64,000 nt of DNA from Hyphomonadaceae bacterium (GTDB taxonomy: Bacteria > Pseudomonadota > Alphaproteobacteria > Caulobacterales > Hyphomonadaceae): positions 62,001 through 126,000 of the forward strand of contig JANSYM010000008.1 in assembly GCA_024742355.1 (NCBI GenBank), read 5' to 3'. A program made the position numbers and the translations under genes. The notes under the pieces were generated by a model. It saw nothing but the letters and a program-made list of their open reading frames with translations, was not told where the DNA came from and ran no database searches. This document shows, in pieces, positions 43,903 to 51,289 of this stretch; the first letter of the stretch is position 1, and the number at the start of each line of letters is the position of its first letter.

Positions 43903-45267
43903 CTACCGGATGACATGCCAGTCAGTTTGGCGTCCAGCGAGATAATCGACATTCTCACCGTCAAAACAAGCATCCTGCTCGAGCTTGATCTGAGCCAGCT
44001 GGCCGTCCCATTCCGGCACCGGCACCTTCACATTGCCTTCGATGGCGTAACAGGTGTTGGCATAAACCGGCCAGTCGCCGCGAACCGGTGTGTCGCCTTG
44101 ATTATCCCACATGCCAATTGTTGGTCCCGGCGCATGACCAAACATGCCAAGCGGATGCGTATAAGTTGCACAGTTCATCCCGTCCGCATCACATTTTTCG
44201 CGCGTCGCAGCGAGGACCTGATTGCCCGTTCGGCCAAGCTTATAAGAGGTCGTCAGGTGATCCTGCCAGGTGTTGCCAACGGCCAATGCCGCCTTCAGGC
44301 CATCCGGCACATCATTCTCGCCCAGATGCGCGACATAACCCATCTCCTGCGTATCGGTGCACAGTTTCAGATAACAAATCCCGACATCGGTGTGGATGAT
44401 ATCGCCGCGCAGGATCTTCCCCTCAATCCCGCAAAACGGCTGGTCGGCTTCACAGGCGAGGCCCGGGCGCTGAACGTTGACATAAGGGTTGAACCAGGGC
44501 GCGAGATTCAGGTCTTCGAAGCGCTGCCGGATATACCAGGCGACATCATCCGTGGTGGTGACACCCGGGGTGATCACACGCGATGAGAATGCCTCGCTGA
44601 TGACCGATCTGGCCAGACCGACCACGTGACCATAGGCTTCCATTTCCAGTTCACTGCGCGTTTCGATCCATCGAATGACCAGGTCTTCGGCGCTGACCAG
44701 TCGATCCGACAAATGATCTGGCAATTCTGCCACGAGTCGTTTGTGCAAGCCGTGAGTCAATCCATCCGCCACGGGCCAGTCAGCTGAAACATTGATGCCA
44801 ATCCGGTCTGGATCCTTCTCCGCGATCAAGTCGGCCAGCGCTCGCCATTGCTCGTCGAGGTCGCCGCCCTCCCATGCCGCCTCATAGGGTTCGCCCAACG
44901 GATAGCGATTGACCGTCAGGCGCTCGAACAAATCGCCATGCTTGTAAAAGACCAGAATCGTTGTCCGGCGCGCCGCAAAGGCAGGCTGTGGCACGAGCGA
45001 AAAATAGACCGGATCTTCGGCATATTCGCGATTGATCACCAGCCACATGTCGATCCCCGTCTCGTCCATCAGGGCTGGCAACAGCGTCTTGAGGCGGTCG
45101 CTGGTCACGTCATTTTCCGGCGCGATCCGATCGCGAAAATCGAGCACGGCGCGTTCACCCGACACGCTGCGGCCTTGATCGAACAAATCCTGTGAAAGCG
45201 CTGCCGGGCCGTGGATCGCGGCGTGAAAGACACTCAGACTCAAGACGATAAAGAATGCGCGAACCAT
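43903..45267 (-). CDS. Exported M24-family metallopeptidase (Xaa-Pro aminopeptidase-like)
   Basis: Protein of 454 aa with a signal peptide ('FFIVLSLSVFHAAIHGPAALS'), a creatinase N-like domain (residues about 40-190) and a C-terminal pita-bread M24 domain. Metal ligands are visible in 'DIIHTDVGICYLKLCTDTQEMG' (two Asp), 'THPLGMFGHAPGP' (His) and 'CYAIEGNVKVPVPEW' (Glu). It should cleave N-terminal residues from peptides in the periplasm. The extra cysteines (for example 'CYLKLC' and 'LACEADQPFC') suit an exported disulfide-bonded enzyme. A GGGGAG site precedes the ATG. It lies 40 bases after the XRE regulator gene on the same strand. Confidence 0.87.
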   Translation of the reverse strand: MVRAFFIVLSLSVFHAAIHGPAALSQDLFDQGRSVSGERAVLDFRDRIAPENDVTSDRLKTLLPALMDETGIDMWLVINREYAEDPVYFSLVPQPAFAARRTTILVFYKHGDLFERLTVNRYPLGEPYEAAWEGGDLDEQWRALADLIAEKDPDRIGINVSADWPVADGLTHGLHKRLVAELPDHLSDRLVSAEDLVIRWIETRSELEMEAYGHVVGLARSVISEAFSSRVITPGVTTTDDVAWYIRQRFEDLNLAPWFNPYVNVQRPGLACEADQPFCGIEGKILRGDIIHTDVGICYLKLCTDTQEMGYVAHLGENDVPDGLKAALAVGNTWQDHLTTSYKLGRTGNQVLAATREKCDADGMNCATYTHPLGMFGHAPGPTIGMWDNQGDTPVRGDWPVYANTCYAIEGNVKVPVPEWDGQLAQIKLEQDACFDGENVDYLAGRQTDWHVIR

Positions 45268-45307
45268 GATGACTCCCCGATTGTGACATACACTCTAGGG
45301 AGCGAAA

Positions 45308-46084
45308 TCAGGAAGGGGAAGCCAGTTCGTCGGGCGCTTGTGCCAAGGCGCCTAGTGTCGCCGCGGTTTCTGCATCCGACGGAAAGAAGAGCTCAATCTT
45401 GAGATCGTCGAGCGCAAGATCTTCCGGTGTCCCGAACTGCGCAATCGTGGTGAACAGCGACAAGCGCAAATCCCCGGCCCGGTAGATGGTCGGAATCACG
45501 GGATCCACAGGCGCCGCATCTGGCGCGCGCACCAAAGAGAGTGCCTCAATCGCGGCATCGAGACGCCTGTCCCCGCCACGCGATGCACTCTCGACGCGCA
45601 GCCTTTGCGCTGTGTGATGGGCGACTTCGGGCCAGTTTTCGATCATGGCCTGAACCGACTCCTCGAGCATCAAATCAAGCAGGCTGATCCCCACCCGCGC
45701 GCCGATCAGGCCAAGCAGCTTTTTCGCAGGCATGTTCATCTGCAGGATCGTCCAATGCCGATCGACAGCAAGCGCCGGGTATGGCGCATGCTGGCGCAAT
45801 GTGTATTCGACCGCCTCTCGGATTGGGGCCATCTCATCCGAAGACCAGTCGCGTTGCGGATAGCGCGCCGCAAATCCGGCCTGTGCCAGCAGCTGGTTTC
45901 GGATCGCCAGCGGCAGATCGAGCGCATCACCGAGCCTCTGGATCATCTCGCGACTGGGATTGGCTCGACCGGTTTCCAGGAATGACAGGTGACGGGATGA
46001 GACCTCGGCTTCATGGGCGAGTTCAAGCTGGCTGTACCGGCGCGCCTTGCGCCAGGATTTCAATGCATCTGCGAATTGCGTCAT
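45308..46084 (-). CDS. XRE-family regulator with MmyB-like ligand domain
   Basis: Regulator of 258 aa. The N-terminal helix-turn-helix is 'YSQLELAHEAEVSSRHLSFLETGRANPSREM', quoted here across its parts, and the C-terminal two-thirds matches the MmyB/PAS-like ligand-binding domain ('ALAVDRHWTILQMNMPAKKLLGL'). Such proteins are common in Proteobacteria and Actinobacteria and usually control a neighbouring gene. I prefer the ATG at 46084; the extra 40 residues to 46204 overlap the divergent gene and contain the operator. A perfect 15-base palindrome lies 36 bases upstream of this start. Confidence 0.87.
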   Translation of the reverse strand: MTQFADALKSWRKARRYSQLELAHEAEVSSRHLSFLETGRANPSREMIQRLGDALDLPLAIRNQLLAQAGFAARYPQRDWSSDEMAPIREAVEYTLRQHAPYPALAVDRHWTILQMNMPAKKLLGLIGARVGISLLDLMLEESVQAMIENWPEVAHHTAQRLRVESASRGGDRRLDAAIEALSLVRAPDAAPVDPVIPTIYRAGDLRLSLFTTIAQFGTPEDLALDDLKIELFFPSDAETAATLGALAQAPDELASPS

Positions 46085-46119
46085 GGGCCTTGTGTACCGC
46101 AAACCAGTCAGCGCGTCAG

Positions 46120-46134
46120 TTACCTCTGAGGTAA
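46120..46134. promoter_or_regulatory. Perfect palindrome, probable XRE operator
   Basis: TTACCTC-T-GAGGTAA, 7-base perfect arms, in the 107-base gap between the XRE gene (46084, minus) and the membrane-protein pair (46192, plus). Position and symmetry suit autoregulation with control of both units. Confidence 0.65.
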
Positions 46135-46191
46135 TTGATTTCATGTCATCCGTGCGACTAATCAACGGCTCCGCAACAAAAGGAGCGCGCC

Positions 46192-46641
46192 ATGTCACCT
46201 TCATTTCACAAGCTCTGGCTCAAAGTGACCGCGATCGTCATCGCCGCATTCGGACCGATCTTCTTTCTGGGATCGATGGAGCCGACGATCGAACCCGCAC
46301 GCTGGACGCTCGATTTCTTGAGCTGGCCACTGGATGGCGCCACCACATACGCTTCCGCCGACACACGGTTTCTGTCTGCACTGACGGGCGGGTTCCTGCT
46401 CGGTTGGGGCGTGACCGTGTGGTGTTTGTCGACCTGGGTTTACGATGCCGCCCCCGAAGGTGTGCGTAAATCGGTCCTCTTCGGTGCGCTCGCCTGGTTC
46501 TTGCTGGACAGCGCCGGATCTGCGGCATCCGGCAATGTCTCCAATGTAGTTTTCAATCTCGTATTTCTGCTCGTCGCGGTCGGCCCGCTCTGTCGTCCGG
46601 CGATTTCGGAGACAGCCCCAGCTTTGGAGCACGCGTCATGA
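46192..46641 (+). CDS. Small membrane protein, likely target of the XRE regulator
   Basis: Protein of 149 aa with four hydrophobic segments ('VTAIVIAAFGPIFFLGSM', 'FLSALTGGFLLGWGVTVWCL', 'VLFGALAWFLLDSAGSAASG', 'VVFNLVFLLVAVGPLC'). I do not recognise the family with certainty; it resembles small uncharacterised membrane proteins found beside MmyB-type regulators. It has an AAAGGAG site and is the first of two genes, overlapping the next by 4 bases (ATGA). The divergent arrangement around a palindrome suggests ligand-dependent induction. Confidence 0.75.
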   Translation: MSPSFHKLWLKVTAIVIAAFGPIFFLGSMEPTIEPARWTLDFLSWPLDGATTYASADTRFLSALTGGFLLGWGVTVWCLSTWVYDAAPEGVRKSVLFGALAWFLLDSAGSAASGNVSNVVFNLVFLLVAVGPLCRPAISETAPALEHAS

Positions 46642-46982
46642 CCCTGTTTCGCCTTTTCCTGTTCGCATTGTTGGCCAGCCTGTTCATCTACACCCTCCTG
46701 GTCGGCGCCGAACACGGCTGGAATCTAATCCCGCCTTTCTTCGCCGAAATCCAGGCCATGACCTGGCAAGGCCAGTTCAATTTCGATTTCATGGGCTTTT
46801 TGATACTGTCAGCGCTGTGGTGCGCCTGGCGCAATCATTTCTCGCCGCTGGGATTTGGCCTCGCCCTACTCGCTTCGACCGGTGGAATCCTGTTCCTCGC
46901 GACCTACCTGCTCATTTTGAGTTTCCACACCGGCGGCAATATAAAAACGATCCTGCTCGGCACGCGGCGCGCTCAAGAATAA
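46638..46982 (+). CDS. Small membrane protein, second gene of the pair
   Basis: Protein of 114 aa with three hydrophobic helices ('LFLFALLASLFIYTLLVG', 'FMGFLILSALWCAWRN', 'FGLALLASTGGILFLATYLLIL') and a short basic tail. No family recognised. It overlaps the preceding gene by ATGA, so both are probably translated together and may form a complex. The convergent terminator of the large exported-protein gene follows within 30 bases. Confidence 0.75.
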   Translation: MTLFRLFLFALLASLFIYTLLVGAEHGWNLIPPFFAEIQAMTWQGQFNFDFMGFLILSALWCAWRNHFSPLGFGLALLASTGGILFLATYLLILSFHTGGNIKTILLGTRRAQE

Positions 46983-47011
46983 TCCTGCGGCGATTCCTCC
47001 CACGCATCCCC

Positions 47012-47042
47012 AAAAAAAAGACCCCGGCCTTCTGCCGGGGTC
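47012..47042 (-). terminator. Strong rho-independent terminator of the 1016-residue protein gene
   Basis: On the minus strand, GACCCCGGC-AGAAG-GCCGGGGTC is followed by eight T. The stem is perfect (9 base pairs, GC-rich). It lies 8 bases after the stop at 47051, the best terminator in the window. Confidence 0.9.
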
Positions 47043-47050
47043 AAACTGTG

Positions 47051-50000
47051 TCAGGGTTCTCCCAAGACACCGGACGCGAGATCAATCCCGCCTCCTTTGT
47101 CGGCAAGATCGGGCGGGACCGGAATGGGCGCGATCACGAACGGGTTCTTGCCGTCAATCTCAATTTCTTGCTGCACGGGCTGACCGGATACTGTGGTTTG
47201 CAGCTGATATGTTCCGGGTGACACATTTTCGAAGCCATATTGCCCGAACGAGGCTGAGTGGCTGGTCTGCGCCTCACCTGTGTCACTGGAAATCAGTTTA
47301 ACCCACTGTCCTTCAAGGCGTTTTTCGCCTGAATCGACCACGCCATTGGCATTTCCGTCCAGGAAGATCGTTCCCCGCACCTGGCCTGACAGAATCAATG
47401 GAATGTCGACATCGGTGCGCCGGCCTGCCCCGATGGTCACGCGTGGCTGCGCATCTTCCGGCACCATATAGCCGAGCGGCAGGCTCTTCTTGCTGACCGT
47501 GACAGCGTACAGGCCCTGCTTGACGTTCTGGATGGTAAAATAGCCTTCACGTGACGTGTTCAGCGCCAGGCGTGTGCCAATCACGGTCACGCGCACGCCC
47601 GGAATGCCAGGCTCGCTGTCCTGACGAATGCCGTCGCGATTGCGGTCGAGGAAGACGCGACCATTGAGGATACCCTTGCCATCATCCGGCAAACGGCTCT
47701 GGCGCGGCGGGTTGAAGTTGACGGTTCCACGCAATCCAACAGACAGATCACTGCGACCGTCAAAATCGTCGGTATAGATCGCCGTCAGTTGCGTATTCCG
47801 TGTCAGACGATAGCGCGCCTCGACAGACCCAAGGAAACGGGTCGTCGCGGCGTTTTCTTCATCCGCGGAGAAATCCGAAAAAGCCGAGAACCGGCCTTGC
47901 AGATCCAGCTTGGAGCCAAATGTACGTCCCGCATCAACAATCGCCGAGGCGCCGGCAAATAGACGCGTTTTCTCGCCATCCCAGTTGAATGTCGCGTTTG
48001 GAGCGATCTGAACCGAGGCGTCCTTGTCATTCAGACGCTTACGGAGCGGATTGACCTGCGCTGTGGCGACAAATTGCTGAGATCCCTCAGCGCTATCCGA
48101 GCTCGTATTCTGGTATGAGGCCGTGACGCTGCCCCAGTCATAGCGCTGCATGCCGCGCAGGCGGAACGAGGTGCTGTTGCTGGCGACACCCGCCTGCTCT
48201 GTTTGCGAGGTTTGAACCACGGCTGACATGTTAGGGCCGGTTTCGCCGATCTGGGTGTTCGCAGCGACACTGAAACTTGTATCCGTCGCCGCTTCGTCGC
48301 CGCCCTGGTGGCGGACAGAGACCCGCGACGCGAATGACACTCGATTGAAAGCGCCCCAGGGCTGGTCAGCGCGCCAATTGGCGCCAACTGACAGATTGGT
48401 GCGCGCGCCGACGCGCTGATCGAACACGCCGCCAAAGTTCGGGCGCTCGGCCCCGGCGGCAAACTTCTCGCCTTCATAGCTGGCCGTCGCATTCAGGCCT
48501 GTCTGCTCATCAATGGCGTAGTTGGCAGAAGCGCGCGCACGGATGTCAGGGCCGCTTGCTGCGCCCGTGAATGCGCCAACGTCCGCGGCGACATAAGCGG
48601 ATTGCAGGCCTTTGTCGCGATTGTCGAAATAGAAGGATTTTTGACCGTTGACGACGACAGCCCCATTGCCACCATCCTCCGACACGCTGGCGGCGATGCC
48701 GACATCCTGAGTCTGATCTTCCGAAATCAGGCGTCCGCCGGCAACGAACCCGCCAAAGGTCGGCACCGCCACCGCATCACTTTCGACTTCCGATCCGGTC
48801 AGGGGCACACCTGCGGCAATCGCAATAATCGTCCCGCTCGGCTGTTGCTTGCGCCACGACGCCCCACGGATACGGTTGCCCCCAACGCCCGACAGCTCGC
48901 GGAAACTCGTGCCATAATCACCAACCGTACCGGCCCAGCCCTTCAGGGACGAGATGTCGACTGAGGCCCAGGCTGGCTGCTGCGACGCCAGGTTTTGCAG
49001 GCCACCCGCCGTTTCGATTCGCCCGCGAAGATTGTAATTGCCGACATGTGCCTGCCCCTCAAGGCGCAGTGGTCCGCGATCACTGAGCTCGTAGGACAGG
49101 TTCTCCATCGTGAATGGTGTCGAACGCGCCTCTTCGGCGACATCTGCGCCCGGCAGTGCGGTGCTGTCGAGGCGGGTATCGAGCGAGATATCGACCCGGT
49201 TCGTGCCGGGAACCAGCTTGATATGCGTGCCGGTCAGGCTTTCGACGGCGCCGAATGGCAGGAGCAACGTATCCCGCTCGGCCAGTTGCATGTCGGGTGT
49301 CACACCGCGCGGCGTGGTGTTGACCGAGATCAGACCGGTCGCCAGCTCGAGGTGAATGGCTGCCTGGTCTTGCTGGCGGCGAACCGTAACCGTCCCGCCG
49401 GAGCGCGTCAGCTGGTGACCGAGCGCCTCGACGACTGGCTCAAGCGGCACCAAGAGCACCGGCCCGATGGTGCGCGCTTCATTGTCGAACGTGTCGACAG
49501 GCGCGCCATTGACCCAGATTTCCAGCCCGAATTGCGGTTTCAGGCGATCATCCAGTGTCAATTCAATCCGGCCCTGATCGTCTTCCTGGGCGTGTGTCCC
49601 CGACATTACGGTCACTGCATTCAACCCAATCCATGGGCTCGCCAGCTCGCGCGGCTCGAAATCAGGCAGTTTCCCCAGAACCACGCGGTTTGAGCGTACT
49701 TTTCCATCGGCCATGTTGATCGACATCAGGACGCCGTCCTGGGCGCGATGATAACCGAGCAATGTGTCCTGGAGTTCGGTGCGGCTGCGCAGCGCCTCTG
49801 CGATATCGGTGAGATTGAACTCACGCACGCCTGATTCAGGCATGCGGGAGCGCACTGAGACCAATTTCCCCTCGACGATCATGTCGACATGTTCGATCGA
49901 AGCGGCAGCATCCGGCGCCTGGTCCAGAATAACTGGTTCTGCAGTGTCTATTACGATTTGAGCCGTATCTTTGGTGTAATCGATACCGGTTTCGTGGACC

Positions 50001-50101
50001 GGATTTTGGACAGTCACGTCCGCTGCAGCGCCGCTCACAGCGCTGAACAATACGGCAAGTGCCGTGGCAGAAGACCCGAAACGCAAACGCATCCTGTTCA
50101 T
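47051..50101 (-). CDS. Large exported protein: CuAO-N-like domain, probable beta-barrel, two SdrD-B-like repeats
   Basis: Protein of 1016 aa with a signal peptide ('ATALAVLFSAVSGAAA'). Residues about 170-310 look like copper-amine-oxidase N-terminal (stalk-type) domains: 'VLLVPLEPVVEALGHQL' and 'LLLPFGAVESLTG'. Residues about 330-810 are alternating polar/apolar strands such as 'RYDWGSVTASYQNTSS', consistent with a large outer-membrane barrel, perhaps usher-like. Two SdrD-B-like domains follow ('GRVFLDRNRDGIRQDSEPGIPGV' and 'GTIFLDGNANGVVDSGEKRL'), with Asp-rich loops that bind calcium in Gram-positive relatives. The small secreted protein gene lies 18 bases upstream and a strong terminator follows. 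Usher or scaffold for surface fibres is a guess; the domain order is unusual. Confidence 0.7.
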   Translation of the reverse strand: MNRMRLRFGSSATALAVLFSAVSGAAADVTVQNPVHETGIDYTKDTAQIVIDTAEPVILDQAPDAAASIEHVDMIVEGKLVSVRSRMPESGVREFNLTDIAEALRSRTELQDTLLGYHRAQDGVLMSINMADGKVRSNRVVLGKLPDFEPRELASPWIGLNAVTVMSGTHAQEDDQGRIELTLDDRLKPQFGLEIWVNGAPVDTFDNEARTIGPVLLVPLEPVVEALGHQLTRSGGTVTVRRQQDQAAIHLELATGLISVNTTPRGVTPDMQLAERDTLLLPFGAVESLTGTHIKLVPGTNRVDISLDTRLDSTALPGADVAEEARSTPFTMENLSYELSDRGPLRLEGQAHVGNYNLRGRIETAGGLQNLASQQPAWASVDISSLKGWAGTVGDYGTSFRELSGVGGNRIRGASWRKQQPSGTIIAIAAGVPLTGSEVESDAVAVPTFGGFVAGGRLISEDQTQDVGIAASVSEDGGNGAVVVNGQKSFYFDNRDKGLQSAYVAADVGAFTGAASGPDIRARASANYAIDEQTGLNATASYEGEKFAAGAERPNFGGVFDQRVGARTNLSVGANWRADQPWGAFNRVSFASRVSVRHQGGDEAATDTSFSVAANTQIGETGPNMSAVVQTSQTEQAGVASNSTSFRLRGMQRYDWGSVTASYQNTSSDSAEGSQQFVATAQVNPLRKRLNDKDASVQIAPNATFNWDGEKTRLFAGASAIVDAGRTFGSKLDLQGRFSAFSDFSADEENAATTRFLGSVEARYRLTRNTQLTAIYTDDFDGRSDLSVGLRGTVNFNPPRQSRLPDDGKGILNGRVFLDRNRDGIRQDSEPGIPGVRVTVIGTRLALNTSREGYFTIQNVKQGLYAVTVSKKSLPLGYMVPEDAQPRVTIGAGRRTDVDIPLILSGQVRGTIFLDGNANGVVDSGEKRLEGQWVKLISSDTGEAQTSHSASFGQYGFENVSPGTYQLQTTVSGQPVQQEIEIDGKNPFVIAPIPVPPDLADKGGGIDLASGVLGEP

Positions 50102-50119
50102 CCCCGAAGGGACGCGTCG

Positions 50120-50539
50120 CTAGCCCTGGCAGGCCTGTTGCGAGGCGATCAGCTGGCCGCAGCGGCCGCCTGCATCGCAGTTTCGGTCGAGGCTGACAGA
50201 AAAACTCTGCGCGCCGCCCCGTCCGCTGGAAGTGACCACGATACGCGGTGCACTTGGATTGGTGTCGAGCTCAAAGCGCTGATCAAGCGTCGCCATTGCG
50301 CGCCCGATCGACACCAGTTCAACCGTGTGAGAAACCCAGACAGGCCCCATTCTTGTTGCAGGTTGCAGCGTTTTCAGGCACGGCCCGGTCATCCAGACCT
50401 CGCCTGTGTCTTCATCCAGCAAAAAGCCGTTATCGCTGTCGGAAAATCCAATCCAAAGATCAGAATCTTGCAGGCCGGCATGCGCCGCTCCTGCATGAGC
50501 CACCGCAAGCGCGGCAAGCCCAGTCATAGCCCATTTCAT
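50120..50539 (-). CDS. Small exported protein upstream of the large barrel-like protein
   Basis: Protein of about 139 aa with a signal peptide ('MTGLAALAVAHAGAAHA') and a mature domain with four cysteines ('GPCLKTLQ', 'NCDAGGRCGQL', 'QQACQG') that could form two disulfides. No family recognised. The track start at 50710 is too early; the ATG at 50539 gives a normal signal peptide and has GGTGG upstream. It is transcribed with, and 18 bases ahead of, the 1016-residue exported protein, so a structural or chaperone partnership is plausible. Confidence 0.72.
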   Translation of the reverse strand: MKWAMTGLAALAVAHAGAAHAGLQDSDLWIGFSDSDNGFLLDEDTGEVWMTGPCLKTLQPATRMGPVWVSHTVELVSIGRAMATLDQRFELDTNPSAPRIVVTSSGRGGAQSFSVSLDRNCDAGGRCGQLIASQQACQG

Positions 50540-50758
50540 TTTAACCACCATCGGTATTTTATTTTTTGTGAGCTGACCGTACCGGTTTATAGTTAATATC
50601 CCCCTTATTGCAGTGTTTTCAGGCACATGCGGTGGTTCCGATCGCGCTCGGACATCTGCCCGAAAAGAAATGAGAAATTGAGACAAGTTGAACGGTTGCC
50701 TCTGCCGCAAATCCGGGCATTATACTCCGATTAAACCCCACTAAAGGACCGTTTTTTA

Positions 50759-51289
50759 ATGACTTTTTTCAAAACCAGTGCATTCATATTGGCATCCGCC
50801 GCTGTTTTGACCGCTTGTGGTGGCGGAGGGGGCGACACCCCCGCACCAACAGAAAATACTGTTGAAAATCCGACCTCTAGTGAGAATTCCGCTACAGAAA
50901 CGCCCGCAACGCCGGCTGCGGTGGATAATTCGGAAGCCTTCGCTGCGCTGCCCGAACCGTACAAAAGTGCAGATTTCAATCGTGGCAAAAGGACATTCAA
51001 GCTCTGCCAGTCCTGCCACACGCTGAACGAAGGCGGTCAAAACCTCGTCGGACCAAACCTTTACGGCATTTTCGGACGTGAAATTGGCACCGTCGAAGGG
51101 TTCACCTACTCAAAAGCAGTGGACGAGTCAGACATTGTCTGGAGCCCAGAAATCCTCGCCGACTGGCTCGAGAGCCCGCGCAACTTCCTGCCAGGCAACA
51201 AAATGAGTTTTGCTGGCGTCCGCAAACCGGAAGACCGCACCGCTGTGATCGCCTATATCATGGCTGAAACGGGGTATTCAGGCGAGTAA
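50759..51289 (+). CDS. Cytochrome c family lipoprotein
   Basis: Protein of 176 aa. A lipoprotein signal ends 'ASAAVLTAC', then comes a Gly run and about 40 residues rich in Thr, Glu, Pro and Asn as a flexible spacer. The class I cytochrome c domain follows, with heme motif 'CQSCH' and distal Met in 'LPGNKMSFAG'. It closely resembles soluble c2/c550-type cytochromes tethered to a membrane, and probably shuttles electrons in the periplasm. It has an AAAGGA site. Its last 12 bases overlap the convergent PDH-E1-like gene. Confidence 0.9.
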   Translation: MTFFKTSAFILASAAVLTACGGGGGDTPAPTENTVENPTSSENSATETPATPAAVDNSEAFAALPEPYKSADFNRGKRTFKLCQSCHTLNEGGQNLVGPNLYGIFGREIGTVEGFTYSKAVDESDIVWSPEILADWLESPRNFLPGNKMSFAGVRKPEDRTAVIAYIMAETGYSGE

